Positions 50,333 to 59,826 of a stretch of DNA of 64,000 nt are shown here, in pieces. Below the pieces are notes generated by a model. It saw only the letters and a list, made by a program, of their open reading frames with translations, searched no databases and was not told the origin of the DNA. The translations under genes and the position numbers were made by a program. Each line of letters opens with the position of its first letter. The first letter of the stretch is position 1. The stretch is from Thermoplasmata archaeon. Lineage in GTDB: Archaea > Thermoplasmatota > DTKX01 > JAHFTX01. The stretch lies in contig JAHFTX010000006.1 of NCBI GenBank assembly GCA_023265395.1, forward strand, positions 26,722-90,721. Direction: 5' to 3'.

Positions 50333-53300
50333 ATGTCTCCCCACCAAGGCTCCAATCCGCCCTCCCACCCAGTCGCGCGACGGCTGGCGCTAGTGGTGGT
50401 CCTCCTGCTGGTGGTCCCGACCCTGGTGCCCTTGGTGGCCGTCGCTGCCCCCAGGCCGATGACTCCCCCATTCCCCAACATCGACCCCTCGATCCCTCAC
50501 AGGAGGGTGCTCGATGACCGGGCTGTGGCCGCCCCGGCAGTGCCCCAACCCCCCCTGCAACAGGTCCGACCAGCAGCGGCCCCACCGCTGCAGCCCCTGG
50601 CGGTCGATGAGCAGGTGCTCGTGCTCCTGATCGAGTTCCAGGATACCGTCCACCAGGCCGCACACGACGGCGCCTACTTCGACGACCTGGTCTTCGACCA
50701 AGGCGTCGGCGCCACATCGGTGTGGAGATTCTACGACGAGAACAGCTACGGCACCTTCCACATCGCGGGGGGGGTCGACGGCACCTGGTACACCGCAGCC
50801 GGCACGGAGGCGCATTACGGTACCCATGAGCTCGAGGCGTTCCCGCCGGTCGGATTCGAGAACTCGCAGGACCTCGTCCTCGAGGCGATCCTCGCAGCAG
50901 ATGCCAACGGGATGGACTTCTCCGACTACGACAGCGATGGCGACGGCGTCGTCGACCACCTCATCGTCGTCCATGCCGGCGCCGCGGATGAGAACGACGG
51001 CGACGGCACCGGTCCGAGCAACGACCCGCAGATCTGGAGTCACCGGTGGGCACTCAACGGCCAGGCGCTGGTGCGCGATGGCGTCTGGCTCAACGCCTAC
51101 ACCATGCAGTCGGAGTTCAGCCCCATGGGGATCTTCGCCCATGAGTTCGGCCATGATCTGGGTCTGATCGACTACTATGACACCGACTACAACTCGGATG
51201 GGGTCGGCAACTTCGACATCATGAGCGGCGGCTCCTGGCTCGACAACGGCAACACCCCGGCACACCTGAGCGCCCTCTGCAAGGTGCTGCTGGGGTTCCT
51301 CACTCCCACCAACCTGGTCTCCGCGCAGGATGGGGTGGTGGTCCCGCGCGTCGAGGACTCGGCGACTGCGTATAGGATCTGGATCGACGCGCCGACCGAG
51401 TACTTCTTGGTGGAGAACCGACAGAAGGTGGGCTTTGACAGCTTCCTGCCCGGGAGCGGCCTGCTCATCTGGCACGTCAACCTCAGCGCGCCGACCAACT
51501 CCGTCAACGCCTTCCGCCAGCTCGACCTCGAGGAGGCCTCGGGACCACAACATCTCGACAACGCTGGCGACGGCAACTACGGCGACGCCGCCGACTTCTG
51601 GGCCAACACCGCCCCCGGGGTGGGGTTCACGCCCCTGTCGGTGCCCAACAGTCACGCTGACGATGGCACCGACAGCACGGTGGTCATCGACAACATCTCG
51701 GTCAGTGGCATCAGCATGACCTTCGACTTCGGGCTGGGCAACACCGCGCCCAACGTCCCCACCCTCCAGGCCCCCGCAGCGGCACTCGCGACCAACGACA
51801 ACACCCCCACGTTCCAACTCAAGACCACCGATTTCAACCTCGACCCGTTGCGGTTCCGCATCGAGCTGAGCACCAATGGCTTTGCTACCATCGCCTACGC
51901 CTACGACCAGACCCTCGTGCCTGCGGGCTGGGATGCAGCCAGCTATAGCAACGACCAGATCGCCTCCTTCACTCCCACCTCGGCCATCGCCGATGCTCTC
52001 TATCAGTGGCGTGCTCGCGCCTATGACGGGGCCGACTGGAGCGTCGTGACGACGGGACGGAGCCTGCGCATCGACACCACCGCTCCCTCCTCGCTGAGCA
52101 TCCAGGCCGACTCGGGTGCGACTTTCACCACCGACCTGACGGTCGCCATCGCCCTGTCGGCGGCCGACGGGGGTTCGGGCATGGCGGATTTCGCACTGAG
52201 CAACGATGGTGTCGCCTGGGGTGGTTGGGCTGCCTATGTCCCCGCCACGACCTGGGACGTCAGCGGCGGCGATGGGGCCAAGACCGTCTTCCTGCGGGTA
52301 CGAGACATCGCCGGCAACATCGCCTCGGGGGCGACCGACGGAATCATCCTCGATGGCACCGCGCCCGCTGGGGTGAGCATCGTCGTCGAGGGCGGTGTTC
52401 CCCGCACCGCCGACCCGATCGTCAATGCTAGCCTCGCCGCAGCCGATGCGCTCAGCGGCCTCGACTCCTTTACGACCAGCCTCGACGGCTTCACGTGGGA
52501 CCCGTGGCTCCCGTGGGTCACGACCACCTCCTTCAACCTCACGGGGATGACCGACGGTCCCTACACGTTCAGCCTGCGGGTGCGCGACATCGCCGGCAAC
52601 GTCGCGCCGACCGCCTCGGCCGTGCTCACCCTCGACACGACTCCACCGGAGAACCTGACCATCATCATCGATTCGGGGGCAACCAGCACCTCCGACCGTA
52701 GCGTCAACCTCACCCTCGATGCCGACGACACCAGCTCGTCGGTCGCCGACATGGCCTTCAGCTTCGATGGGATCGTCTGGCAGGCCTGGCAACCCTACGC
52801 GACCAGCGCCAGCGTGGTCTTGCCCGACGTCGAGGGGCGAGCGACGGTCTATTTCCGCGTGCGCGACACCCTGGGCAACCTCGCCGACCCCGTCTCTGCC
52901 AGTATCCTCTACGACCGGTCGCCGCCACTAGTCCTCAGTGTTGCCTTCTTCGACCCGGTCGATGGCTCGGCCCGCGACGCCTTCAATGGGAGCGCGCTGC
53001 AGCTGCGCGTCGTCGCGCTGGACCAACACTCGGGGCTCGAAGTGATCGTCCTCCGGCCGCTCTGGGGCGCTGCCGACATGATCCTGCCCTATTCCGCAAT
53101 GTCGGCGGTGACGTTCCCCGAAGGCTCGCTCCCAGCGGCCGATGGCCAGGTCCAACTGCTGGTCATCGTCCGGGATGCAGCCGGCAACGAGGCGAGCCAG
53201 CTGCTCACCCTCACCTTCGACACCGTCGCACCCGAGCTGCAACCGGGCGCAGTGCTCGCCAGCGCGACGGACACCCTGCCTTTGCCGCTGGTGGTCAGTG

Positions 53301-55768
53301 ACACAGGAAGCGGTGCCGCTGGTGTCCGCTACGCTGTCGGCTTGGGAGCCTGGTCGGCCTGGCAGGCGTACGATGAGGACCTTCCCATCACCTTGCCGCA
53401 GGCAGAGGGCTCCTATCAGCTCCAGCTGGAGGTCCGCGATGGTGCGGGCAACGTGCAAGCGACGACTCTGACGGTCTGGCGCGATCAGACCCCGCCCCAG
53501 ATCCTCTCCTATGTGGACTTCCTGGGCTTCGGCGGGACCAACGGCACGACCTTGCAGGTCGAGCTCGATGCAGCGGACTTCGACACCACGGGGACGAGCC
53601 CCGGGAGTGGACTGGCCGAGGTGCGAACCTCGGAGGGGGGCATCATCTGGAGTCCGTGGGATCCGGCGGTGGCTGCTTCCCCCGGACCGTGGCGGTTGTC
53701 CGTCTCGCTGTCAGGGATCGAGGGTCCGACCACCGTCTACCTTCAGGTCCGTGATCACGCAGGGAGCGTCGCGACAGTCTCGAAGGTGTTCTGGGTCGAT
53801 ACCCTCCCGCCGGTCGGGACTTTCGCCACCGGGCCTGGAGGCCTCTTCGCGCCCGGCCCTGTGGTCTCCATGCGCCTGCAGACTGCCGAGGATCCGACCC
53901 AGCTCTACTTCCGGCTGAGCGACGACGGCAGCACGTTCGGTCCATGGGTCCGGGGCGACTCACAGCAGGTCTGGGAGCTGCAGGGGACCGGTCCCTCCCA
54001 CCAGGTCGTCTCCCAACTGCGGGATCGTGGTGGGAACATCGTGACGCGCACCCTCGAGGTCCTCGTCGATGAGGATGCCCCCGAGCACCTGACGCTCGTG
54101 GGCAGCGGTGGTGGCTTCATCCAGGGTGTCCCATTCGACCTGCTCCTGCAGGGGACGGACCCTTCGGGGATCTACGCAGCGGCGGCACTGCTGGGCAGCG
54201 CCGACCAGCCACCACTGCTCGTCCTTGGCGATCCACAGGCGGAGTTGCATCTGCTCCACGTCGACGGGCCGGTGCAATCGAGCGGTTCGGTCGATGTGCG
54301 GTTGTGGGTCGAGGACGGAGCGGGCAACATCGCTCGCTACGACTTGCAGCTGGCCATCGACCACACCCCGCCGCTCCTGGCGGTCCGCGATGTCCCGGTG
54401 GCGGTCAACGACGGCAACGTCTCGTTCACGGTCGACGTCGAGGATGACCAGTCCACGACCGATCAGTGCGCGGTGGCGTGGTCCCTCGATGGCGTGCTCT
54501 GGTCGACCTGGCTCCCGGCGCAGGGGGAGATCCACCTCGAGATGGGTCCGACCGCTGGCCCGCGCGCCTTCTATGTCCACGCCATCGACGCCGCCGGGAA
54601 CATCGGCGCGGCCGTGACGTTGAGCGTGCTGGTCGACGACCGGGCGCCACAGGTGCTCAGCGTGGTCCTGGGCGACGGCAGCGGAGGATCTCCGACCGCC
54701 ACCGTCGATGTGGGGCTGACCGTCCTCGAGACCGGCAGCGGGCTAGACGCTGTGCGGTTCTCCGAGGAGGGGGGCGCCTTCGGTGAGTGGCAGCCCTACC
54801 AGCCGCGGTTGCGCTACACCTTCGCCACGGGCTCGGGGACCGTCCACCTGCGCGTCCAGGTGCGCGATGCCGCCGGGAACGTGGGCGTCGGCGAGGCGGC
54901 CCCCCTGAGCATCGGGGCAGACTCACGCTCCATCGTGGTGACCTCGCCCACCTCGGGTCAGTCGATCTCGGGCAGGGTGCGCGTCAGTGGTGTCGTTCGG
55001 GGCCTGGAGGTGACCTCGGTCGAGGTGCGCGTCGATGGGGGGGCATGGCGCCAGGCGACCGGGACATCGACCTTCACCTTCGACATCGACACCACCAGCC
55101 TGCACGATGGGAGTCACTTGATCGAGGCCCGTGCCATCGGGGCTGCGGCGACGATCACCACCGGTGCGATCCTCGTGACGGTGGCCAACGAGCCAGAGCG
55201 GGCGAACTCACCCGGCATCGCGGGTCTGACTGACCTCTCGGTGCTGTTGCCATTGTTGATCGCACTGGTCGCCTTGTTCATCGCTGTCGCCGCGCTGACT
55301 CGGCGAGGCCGCCCACCTGCGACTGACTTCTTCAAGGATGGCCCCCGGCCCGACGCACCGTCGACCTCTGACACCGAGTGGGGCCCCAGCGGTGGGCAGA
55401 GCTATGAGACCGGAGATCGAGGCCGGGAGGCTCGGCGTCCAAATCCTCCGTCCTATGATGCGTACGCTGACCCGTCGGGCGAGAACTACCATGAGCAGGG
55501 TCTCGGTGGCTATGACCCTCGACCGAGCTCGGCTCCCGCGCCCCGACCGCAACGTCCCGCCCCATCCAACCCTCGGCCGCAACGGGCCGCGCAGCCGTCG
55601 CGGCCCGTCGCCCGCGGGCCACCGGTGGCGCCGTCGCGCCCCGTGGCCCAGCGACAGGCCCCTGCGGCCGCACCGGCGCAATACACAGCGCCGGTCCCCA
55701 AGGCCACCGCCAAGCCGGCCCAGCGGCCTCCTCGCAAGGGCGAGGAGAAGGACGACCTGCAGTGGTGA
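50333..55768 (+). CDS. Giant membrane-anchored M6-family metalloprotease
   Basis: 1,811 residues from ATG 50333. A signal peptide (LALVVVLLLVVPTLVPLVAVA) is followed by an M6 (immune-inhibitor-A-like) peptidase domain at about 80-440 with the zinc motif HEFGHDLGL, the upstream DYDSDGDGVVDHLIVVHAG and downstream NFDIMSGGSW. About ten Ig-like modules of some 90 residues follow (about 575-1520), each ending near RDxAGN. A last Ig-like module with SIVVTSPTSGQSISG precedes the membrane helix LLPLLIALVALFIAVAALT, and a proline/arginine-rich cytosolic tail of about 150 residues ends the protein. Probably a surface protease for extracellular proteins. The large promoter-to-start distance makes the start tentative. 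Confidence 0.9.
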   Translation: MSPHQGSNPPSHPVARRLALVVVLLLVVPTLVPLVAVAAPRPMTPPFPNIDPSIPHRRVLDDRAVAAPAVPQPPLQQVRPAAAPPLQPLAVDEQVLVLLIEFQDTVHQAAHDGAYFDDLVFDQGVGATSVWRFYDENSYGTFHIAGGVDGTWYTAAGTEAHYGTHELEAFPPVGFENSQDLVLEAILAADANGMDFSDYDSDGDGVVDHLIVVHAGAADENDGDGTGPSNDPQIWSHRWALNGQALVRDGVWLNAYTMQSEFSPMGIFAHEFGHDLGLIDYYDTDYNSDGVGNFDIMSGGSWLDNGNTPAHLSALCKVLLGFLTPTNLVSAQDGVVVPRVEDSATAYRIWIDAPTEYFLVENRQKVGFDSFLPGSGLLIWHVNLSAPTNSVNAFRQLDLEEASGPQHLDNAGDGNYGDAADFWANTAPGVGFTPLSVPNSHADDGTDSTVVIDNISVSGISMTFDFGLGNTAPNVPTLQAPAAALATNDNTPTFQLKTTDFNLDPLRFRIELSTNGFATIAYAYDQTLVPAGWDAASYSNDQIASFTPTSAIADALYQWRARAYDGADWSVVTTGRSLRIDTTAPSSLSIQADSGATFTTDLTVAIALSAADGGSGMADFALSNDGVAWGGWAAYVPATTWDVSGGDGAKTVFLRVRDIAGNIASGATDGIILDGTAPAGVSIVVEGGVPRTADPIVNASLAAADALSGLDSFTTSLDGFTWDPWLPWVTTTSFNLTGMTDGPYTFSLRVRDIAGNVAPTASAVLTLDTTPPENLTIIIDSGATSTSDRSVNLTLDADDTSSSVADMAFSFDGIVWQAWQPYATSASVVLPDVEGRATVYFRVRDTLGNLADPVSASILYDRSPPLVLSVAFFDPVDGSARDAFNGSALQLRVVALDQHSGLEVIVLRPLWGAADMILPYSAMSAVTFPEGSLPAADGQVQLLVIVRDAAGNEASQLLTLTFDTVAPELQPGAVLASATDTLPLPLVVSDTGSGAAGVRYAVGLGAWSAWQAYDEDLPITLPQAEGSYQLQLEVRDGAGNVQATTLTVWRDQTPPQILSYVDFLGFGGTNGTTLQVELDAADFDTTGTSPGSGLAEVRTSEGGIIWSPWDPAVAASPGPWRLSVSLSGIEGPTTVYLQVRDHAGSVATVSKVFWVDTLPPVGTFATGPGGLFAPGPVVSMRLQTAEDPTQLYFRLSDDGSTFGPWVRGDSQQVWELQGTGPSHQVVSQLRDRGGNIVTRTLEVLVDEDAPEHLTLVGSGGGFIQGVPFDLLLQGTDPSGIYAAAALLGSADQPPLLVLGDPQAELHLLHVDGPVQSSGSVDVRLWVEDGAGNIARYDLQLAIDHTPPLLAVRDVPVAVNDGNVSFTVDVEDDQSTTDQCAVAWSLDGVLWSTWLPAQGEIHLEMGPTAGPRAFYVHAIDAAGNIGAAVTLSVLVDDRAPQVLSVVLGDGSGGSPTATVDVGLTVLETGSGLDAVRFSEEGGAFGEWQPYQPRLRYTFATGSGTVHLRVQVRDAAGNVGVGEAAPLSIGADSRSIVVTSPTSGQSISGRVRVSGVVRGLEVTSVEVRVDGGAWRQATGTSTFTFDIDTTSLHDGSHLIEARAIGAAATITTGAILVTVANEPERANSPGIAGLTDLSVLLPLLIALVALFIAVAALTRRGRPPATDFFKDGPRPDAPSTSDTEWGPSGGQSYETGDRGREARRPNPPSYDAYADPSGENYHEQGLGGYDPRPSSAPAPRPQRPAPSNPRPQRAAQPSRPVARGPPVAPSRPVAQRQAPAAAPAQYTAPVPKATAKPAQRPPRKGEEKDDLQW
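52070..54910 (+). repeat. About ten tandem Ig-like modules in the M6 protease
   Basis: Diverged copies of about 280 bases. Boundary signatures recur: DTTAPSS, DGTAPAG, DTTPPEN, DRSPPLV, DTVAPEL, DQTPPQI, DTLPPVG, DEDAPEH, DHTPPLL and DDRAPQV, each followed near its end by R-D-x-x-G-N. Confidence 0.8.
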
Positions 55769-55799
55769 AGGTGCTGGCTGCCTGCCAGGCGCACCAGTC

Positions 55800-56321
55800 C
55801 TAGAGGCTTTCGGCGATGAAGCTCGCCATGTTCTGGAAGGACCGGTCAACATTCTCGCCGTTCTTGGCCGAGGAGAACATCCACGTAGCCCCTACCTCGG
55901 CGCAGAGGTCCTCGAGCGGCTGGCTGTAGAAGGTGTCACGGTCGATGATGTCCGCCTTGTTGACCAGGAAGATCACCGGCACCCTCCCGACCGTGTTGAA
56001 GAAGTTGGTCACCCACTTGCGCAGATGGTCGATCGTCTCGGGACGGGTCCCGTCACAGACGATCAGTGCGCCGGCACTCCCTTGGTAGTACGTGGCGTGG
56101 AGGAACTGGAACTCGTCTTGTCCGAGGATGTCCCAGATCAGCATCGTCACCTTGATCGTCTCGTTGACCAACACCTCCTTCTTGGAGACCTTGGTCCCGA
56201 TGGTGGTGATGTACATGTCGGAGAACTCGTCGAAGACGTACCGACGGATCAGGCTCGTCTTGCCAACGGCAGGGTCCCCAAGGAGCGCCACCTTCTTGAG
56301 GACCTCGACTTGGAACGCCAT
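55800..56321 (-). CDS. Ras-like small GTPase (copy 1)
   Basis: 173 residues from ATG 56321 (ATG 56333 also possible). All G motifs are intact: G1 GDPAVGKT (15-22), G2 with Thr in YITTIGTKVSKK, G3 WDILGQDE with the Gln at the Ras Q61 position, G4 NKAD and G5 SSAKN. There is no C-terminal Cys for lipidation. The box GTTATATAGC lies 30-39 bases upstream. It is about 60% similar by eye to the GTPase at 62590, including the identical TIGTKVSKK switch-I region. It converges on the M6 protease gene. A regulatory GTPase; effector unknown. Confidence 0.92.
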   Translation of the reverse strand: MAFQVEVLKKVALLGDPAVGKTSLIRRYVFDEFSDMYITTIGTKVSKKEVLVNETIKVTMLIWDILGQDEFQFLHATYYQGSAGALIVCDGTRPETIDHLRKWVTNFFNTVGRVPVIFLVNKADIIDRDTFYSQPLEDLCAEVGATWMFSSAKNGENVDRSFQNMASFIAESL

Positions 56322-56350
56322 GCGGTGCCGCATCGAGCAAGGGGGACCTC

Positions 56351-56360
56351 GCTATATAAC
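56351..56360 (-). promoter_or_regulatory. TATA box of GTPase copy 1
   Basis: GTTATATAGC on the minus strand, 30-39 bases before ATG 56321. Confidence 0.6.
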
Positions 56361-56526
56361 GTTTCATCGGTGAGTCTGTTCACGCGCGCTCCGCGGCCGA
56401 AGTTCGTTCCTCCGACGCGAAGTTGGAGGCCGCCCCTGGGCATGTGCAGGTCTCACACGCGCGCGTGGCCGCTTGCCGTCGTGTGCGCGCATGCGATATT
56501 CCGCGCGATTTGTCCGAGCCCCCAAG

Positions 56527-56536
56527 GGTTAAATAG
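56527..56536 (+). promoter_or_regulatory. TATA box of the L7Ae ribosomal operon
   Basis: GGTTAAATAG, about 76-85 bases before ATG 56612, giving a leader of about 50 bases. The remaining DNA back to 56361 shows no other feature. Confidence 0.55.
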
Positions 56537-56611
56537 ACCCCCCACGGTGGTGCGCGCTACTCGCGCGTCGAAGCGACGACGATGATGGTTGCATGCAACC
56601 GGAGAGAACCC

Positions 56612-56980
56612 ATGGCCGCGTACGTCAAGTTCGAGATGCCCAAGGAGCTGGCCGAGCAGGCCTACGAGTTGATCGAGTTGGCTCGCGAGAGCGGCAAGAT
56701 CCGCAAGGGGGCCAACGAGGTGACCAAGCTCGTAGAGCGTGGCCAAGCCAAGTTTGTCATCATGGCCGCGGACGTCCAGCCAGAGGAGGTCCTGCTCCAC
56801 ATGCCACTGCTCTGTCAGGAGAAGGGGATTCCCTACGCCTACGTCCCTTCGAAGGATGAGCTGGGTAAGTCCTCGGGGCTGCAGGTCAAGACGGCCGCTG
56901 TCGCCGTCCTCGACCCGGGCAAGGGCAAGGCCGTCCTCGAGGACCTCAGCGGCAAGGTGGCCAAGCTGATCAGCGGCTGA
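56612..56980 (+). CDS. rpl7ae: Ribosomal protein L7Ae
   Basis: 122 residues from ATG 56612, preceded by GGAGAG; earlier in-frame ATGs give a non-conserved extension. It binds kink-turns in rRNA, box C/D and H/ACA RNAs and RNase P. Signatures are [36 protein letters not shown] and [12 protein letters not shown]. First gene of the L7Ae-S28e-L24e-Ndk-aIF5B cluster, a classic archaeal order. Confidence 0.97.
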   Translation: MAAYVKFEMPKELAEQAYELIELARESGKIRKGANEVTKLVERGQAKFVIMAADVQPEEVLLHMPLLCQEKGIPYAYVPSKDELGKSSGLQVKTAAVAVLDPGKGKAVLEDLSGKVAKLISG

Positions 56981-57005
56981 TCGCATCGCAGCGAAGGTGA
57001 CGAGC

Positions 57006-57218
57006 ATGGCAGAGGATGCGGGAATCCCGGTCGAGGTCGCGGAGATCGTCGGTCGTACTGGCATGTGCGGCGAGGCGATGCAGGTCAAGGTCCGAGTGCT
57101 CGAAGGGCGCGACAAGGGGCGCGTCATCACGCGCAACGTGCTCGGTCCAGTCCGTGTGAACGACATCCTGATCCTTCGTGAGACCGCCCGTGAGGCACGC
57201 AAGCTCGGCGTGCGCTGA
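57006..57218 (+). CDS. rps28e: Ribosomal protein S28e
   Basis: 70 residues from ATG 57006, with GGTGACGAG upstream. OB-fold small-subunit protein; core [19 protein letters not shown] and C-terminal ending [18 protein letters not shown] match the family. Lies 25 bases after L7Ae. Confidence 0.96.
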   Translation: MAEDAGIPVEVAEIVGRTGMCGEAMQVKVRVLEGRDKGRVITRNVLGPVRVNDILILRETAREARKLGVR

Positions 57219-57244
57219 TCCTTTCGTCGAGGGAGGGCGGAGCG

Positions 57245-57442
57245 ATGGTCCAACGACGTCTGTGTACCTTCTGCGGCAACGAGATCGAGCCGGGCACCGG
57301 CCGGATGTTCATCCGGCGCGACGGCACGGTCCTCAACTACTGCACCAACAAGTGCACCAAGAACCATCTCAAGCTCGGACGAGTCCCCCGTCGCGTCCGC
57401 TGGACGCGGCACTACGACAGCTCTGCGCGTCGGGGCACCTGA
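57245..57442 (+). CDS. rpl24e: Ribosomal protein L24e
   Basis: 65 residues with the zinc-binding Cys set CTFCG near the start and YCTNKCTKNH later, the L24e type. A large-subunit protein. Lies 26 bases after S28e. Confidence 0.95.
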   Translation: MVQRRLCTFCGNEIEPGTGRMFIRRDGTVLNYCTNKCTKNHLKLGRVPRRVRWTRHYDSSARRGT

Positions 57443-57460
57443 GTCACGCTCCAGGGCATC

Positions 57461-57470
57461 GGGTTTATAG
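57461..57470 (+). promoter_or_regulatory. TATA box of ndk
   Basis: GGGTTTATAG, 33-42 bases before ATG 57503, so ndk may have its own start as well as read-through from L24e. Confidence 0.5.
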
Positions 57471-57502
57471 TCAGCGCCCCCCTGTTTCGCCGGGGAAGCG
57501 CG

Positions 57503-57955
57503 ATGGAGGTCCAGCGTACCTACGTCATGGTCAAGCCCGACGGCATCCAACGCCGCGCGCTGGGGGATGTCATCGGCCGTTTCGAGCGGCGCGGCCTCAA
57601 GCTCATCGCCGCCAGGCTCCTGAGGATCCCAGCGGCCTTGGCCCAGCGGCACTACTCGGAGCACAAGGAGCGTCCCTTCTTTGGCGACCTGGTGGAGTAC
57701 ATCACCTCGGGCCCGGTCCTGGCGATGGTCTGGGAAGGGCCCGGAGCGGTCAGCGTCGCCCGTGCGATGATGGGTGCGACCGATCCCCAAAAGGCGACGC
57801 CGGGAACGATCCGCGGCGACCTCGCCCTCGATATCGGGCACAACATCATCCACGGGTCGGACTCTCCCGAGAGCGCCGCACGCGAGATCTCCTTGTTCTT
57901 CTCCCCCGCCGAGCTGTGCGACTACCCGCTGGTCGAGGAGGGTTGGCTCTCCTGA
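57503..57955 (+). CDS. ndk: Nucleoside diphosphate kinase
   Basis: 150 residues, full length. It moves phosphate from NTPs to NDPs by a phosphohistidine. The active-site His is in NIIHGSDSPESA and the N-terminal YVMVKPDGIQR is typical. Lies between L24e and aIF5B, the usual archaeal neighbourhood. Confidence 0.97.
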   Translation: MEVQRTYVMVKPDGIQRRALGDVIGRFERRGLKLIAARLLRIPAALAQRHYSEHKERPFFGDLVEYITSGPVLAMVWEGPGAVSVARAMMGATDPQKATPGTIRGDLALDIGHNIIHGSDSPESAAREISLFFSPAELCDYPLVEEGWLS

Positions 57956-58061
57956 GAGCCCCCTCCCGGCTGGTGCCACGCACCGCGGTCTAGGGTGCGC
58001 CCCCCTTGCCGCGACGGCACCCTGCTGCGGCTGCGCGAAGACACCACACCGAGGTCCACCC

Positions 58062-59819
58062 ATGAGCATGCGGCAGCCCATCGTCTCGGTGCTCGGCCAC
58101 GTCGACCACGGGAAGACCTCCCTCCTCGACCGGATCCGCGGGACCTTCGTCGCCGAACGTGAATCGGGACGGATCACCCAGCACATCGGTGCCACCGAGG
58201 TCCCCCTCTCGGAGATCGTGCGCATCTGCGGCACGATGGCCTCAGCCACGACTTTCAAGGTCCCGGGGCTGCTGTTCATCGATACCCCCGGGCATCGTGC
58301 CTTCTCGAGCCTACGGGCCCGCGGCGGGTCACTGGCGGACCTTGCGGTCCTCGTGGTCGACCTCAACGAGGGCTTCAAGCCCCAGACCATCGAGTCGCTG
58401 CACATTCTGCGCAAGGGCAAGACCCCCTTCGTCGTCGCTGCCAACAAGGTCGACCTCGTCCAGGGATGGACCAAGTGCGATGAGCAGGTGTTCCGCATGG
58501 CATTGGAGCAGCAGCATAGTCGTGCGCGGGAGAAGCTCGACGAGCGCCTGTACGATCTCATTGGCGCTCTGGCCACCCACGGTTTCAGCGCCGATCGCTA
58601 CGACCGCGTCAGCGATTTCCAGCGCAACTTGGCCATCATCCCGACCTCGGCCCTGACCGGCGTCGGAATCCCCGACCTGCTGTTGGTCCTCTCGGGGTTG
58701 GCCCAACGCTTCCTCGAGGCCCGGCTCGATGTCGAGGAGGAGGGTCCGGGTGCGGGGACCGTGTTGGAGGTCAAGGAGGAGAAGGGGCTGGGCATGACCC
58801 TCGACGTGATCATCTACCGCGGGACCTTCACCACCAGCGACCTGCTGGTCGTGGGCACCCCCAATGGACCACGCCATTCGCGGATCCGGGCCCTGCTCAA
58901 GCCCAGGCCGATGGACGAGATCCGTTCGCCGCGGGACCGTTTCTCCAACGTCGACCGGGTCGTCGCCGCTGCAGGGATCAAGGTGGTGCCCCACGAGCTG
59001 ACCGATATCGTTGCTGGTGCGCCCGTGCGCGCAGCCTCTGCTGAGCAGCTCTCCCAGGTGCTCACGGAGCTCGAGGAGGAGCTGACACCGCACATCGAGG
59101 TCCGTGAGGATGGGATCTGCATCAAGGCCGATGCCGTCGGGTCGCTCGAGGCATTGGCCGCAGAGCTCGACGAGGCAGGATACGGCGTCTCTAGTGGCAC
59201 CGTCGGGGACATCAGCCGACGAGACATCGTGCCCGTCTCCACCATCGAGGACCCGTTGCGCCGCATCGTTCTGGGGTTCACCACAAGGGTGCTTCCGGAG
59301 GCCAAGACCGAGGCCGAGGCGGTGGGAGTGACGATCCTGACCTCCGACATCCTCTATCGGCTCGTCGAGGAGTTCGTCGCTTGGCGACTTCAAGCATCCA
59401 AGGACCTCGACGTCGCACGGCGGTTGGCGTACAACTTCCCGGGCAAGGTGTTGCTGCTGCCCGACCACACGTTTCGCGTCAAAGGGCCCGCGATCGTCGG
59501 GGTGCGCGTCCTTGCCGGGCGGGTTCGTTCCGACCAGCGGCTGATCCGCTCCAAGGACGGTCAGGACATCGGTTTCGTCAAATCCATGCGCAAGGGCGAG
59601 GAGACCGTCAAGGAGGCGATGGCGGGCGACGAGCTGGCGCTGGCGATCGACGGCCCGACGGTCGGTCGTCAGATCAAGGAGGGGGACACATTGCTGGTCA
59701 ATCTGGCCGAGACCGAGTTCATCCACTTGGCGAAGCTCCCCCTCAACCCCGACGAGCGGGAGGTCCTCGAGGAGGTCGCCAGCATCAAACGGGCTGAGCG
59801 CCCCTTCTGGGGTCGCTAG
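58062..59819 (+). CDS. infB: Translation initiation factor aIF5B
   Basis: 585 residues from ATG 58062, preceded by GAGGT. The ribosome-dependent GTPase for subunit joining. G1 is GHVDHGKTSLLDRI, G3 DTPGHRAFSSLRARGG, G4 NKVD. The archaeal/eukaryotic insert VFRMALEQQHSRAREKLDERL is present, and the later domains include VLEVKEEKGLGMTLDVIIYRG and the C-terminal FIHLAKLPLNPDE region. No intein is visible. Confidence 0.97.
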   Translation: MSMRQPIVSVLGHVDHGKTSLLDRIRGTFVAERESGRITQHIGATEVPLSEIVRICGTMASATTFKVPGLLFIDTPGHRAFSSLRARGGSLADLAVLVVDLNEGFKPQTIESLHILRKGKTPFVVAANKVDLVQGWTKCDEQVFRMALEQQHSRAREKLDERLYDLIGALATHGFSADRYDRVSDFQRNLAIIPTSALTGVGIPDLLLVLSGLAQRFLEARLDVEEEGPGAGTVLEVKEEKGLGMTLDVIIYRGTFTTSDLLVVGTPNGPRHSRIRALLKPRPMDEIRSPRDRFSNVDRVVAAAGIKVVPHELTDIVAGAPVRAASAEQLSQVLTELEEELTPHIEVREDGICIKADAVGSLEALAAELDEAGYGVSSGTVGDISRRDIVPVSTIEDPLRRIVLGFTTRVLPEAKTEAEAVGVTILTSDILYRLVEEFVAWRLQASKDLDVARRLAYNFPGKVLLLPDHTFRVKGPAIVGVRVLAGRVRSDQRLIRSKDGQDIGFVKSMRKGEETVKEAMAGDELALAIDGPTVGRQIKEGDTLLVNLAETEFIHLAKLPLNPDEREVLEEVASIKRAERPFWGR

Positions 59820-59826
59820 GGGGATC

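Noticed and set aside
50390..52792. Minus-strand frame of 800 codons opposite the M6 protease
   Set aside because: Shadow of the repeat-rich protease; no signal peptide or domain.
56453..58576. Long minus-strand reading frame (707 codons) opposite L7Ae, S28e, L24e, Ndk and aIF5B
   Set aside because: It runs antisense to five clear conserved genes and shows no domain; a shadow frame of high-G+C coding.
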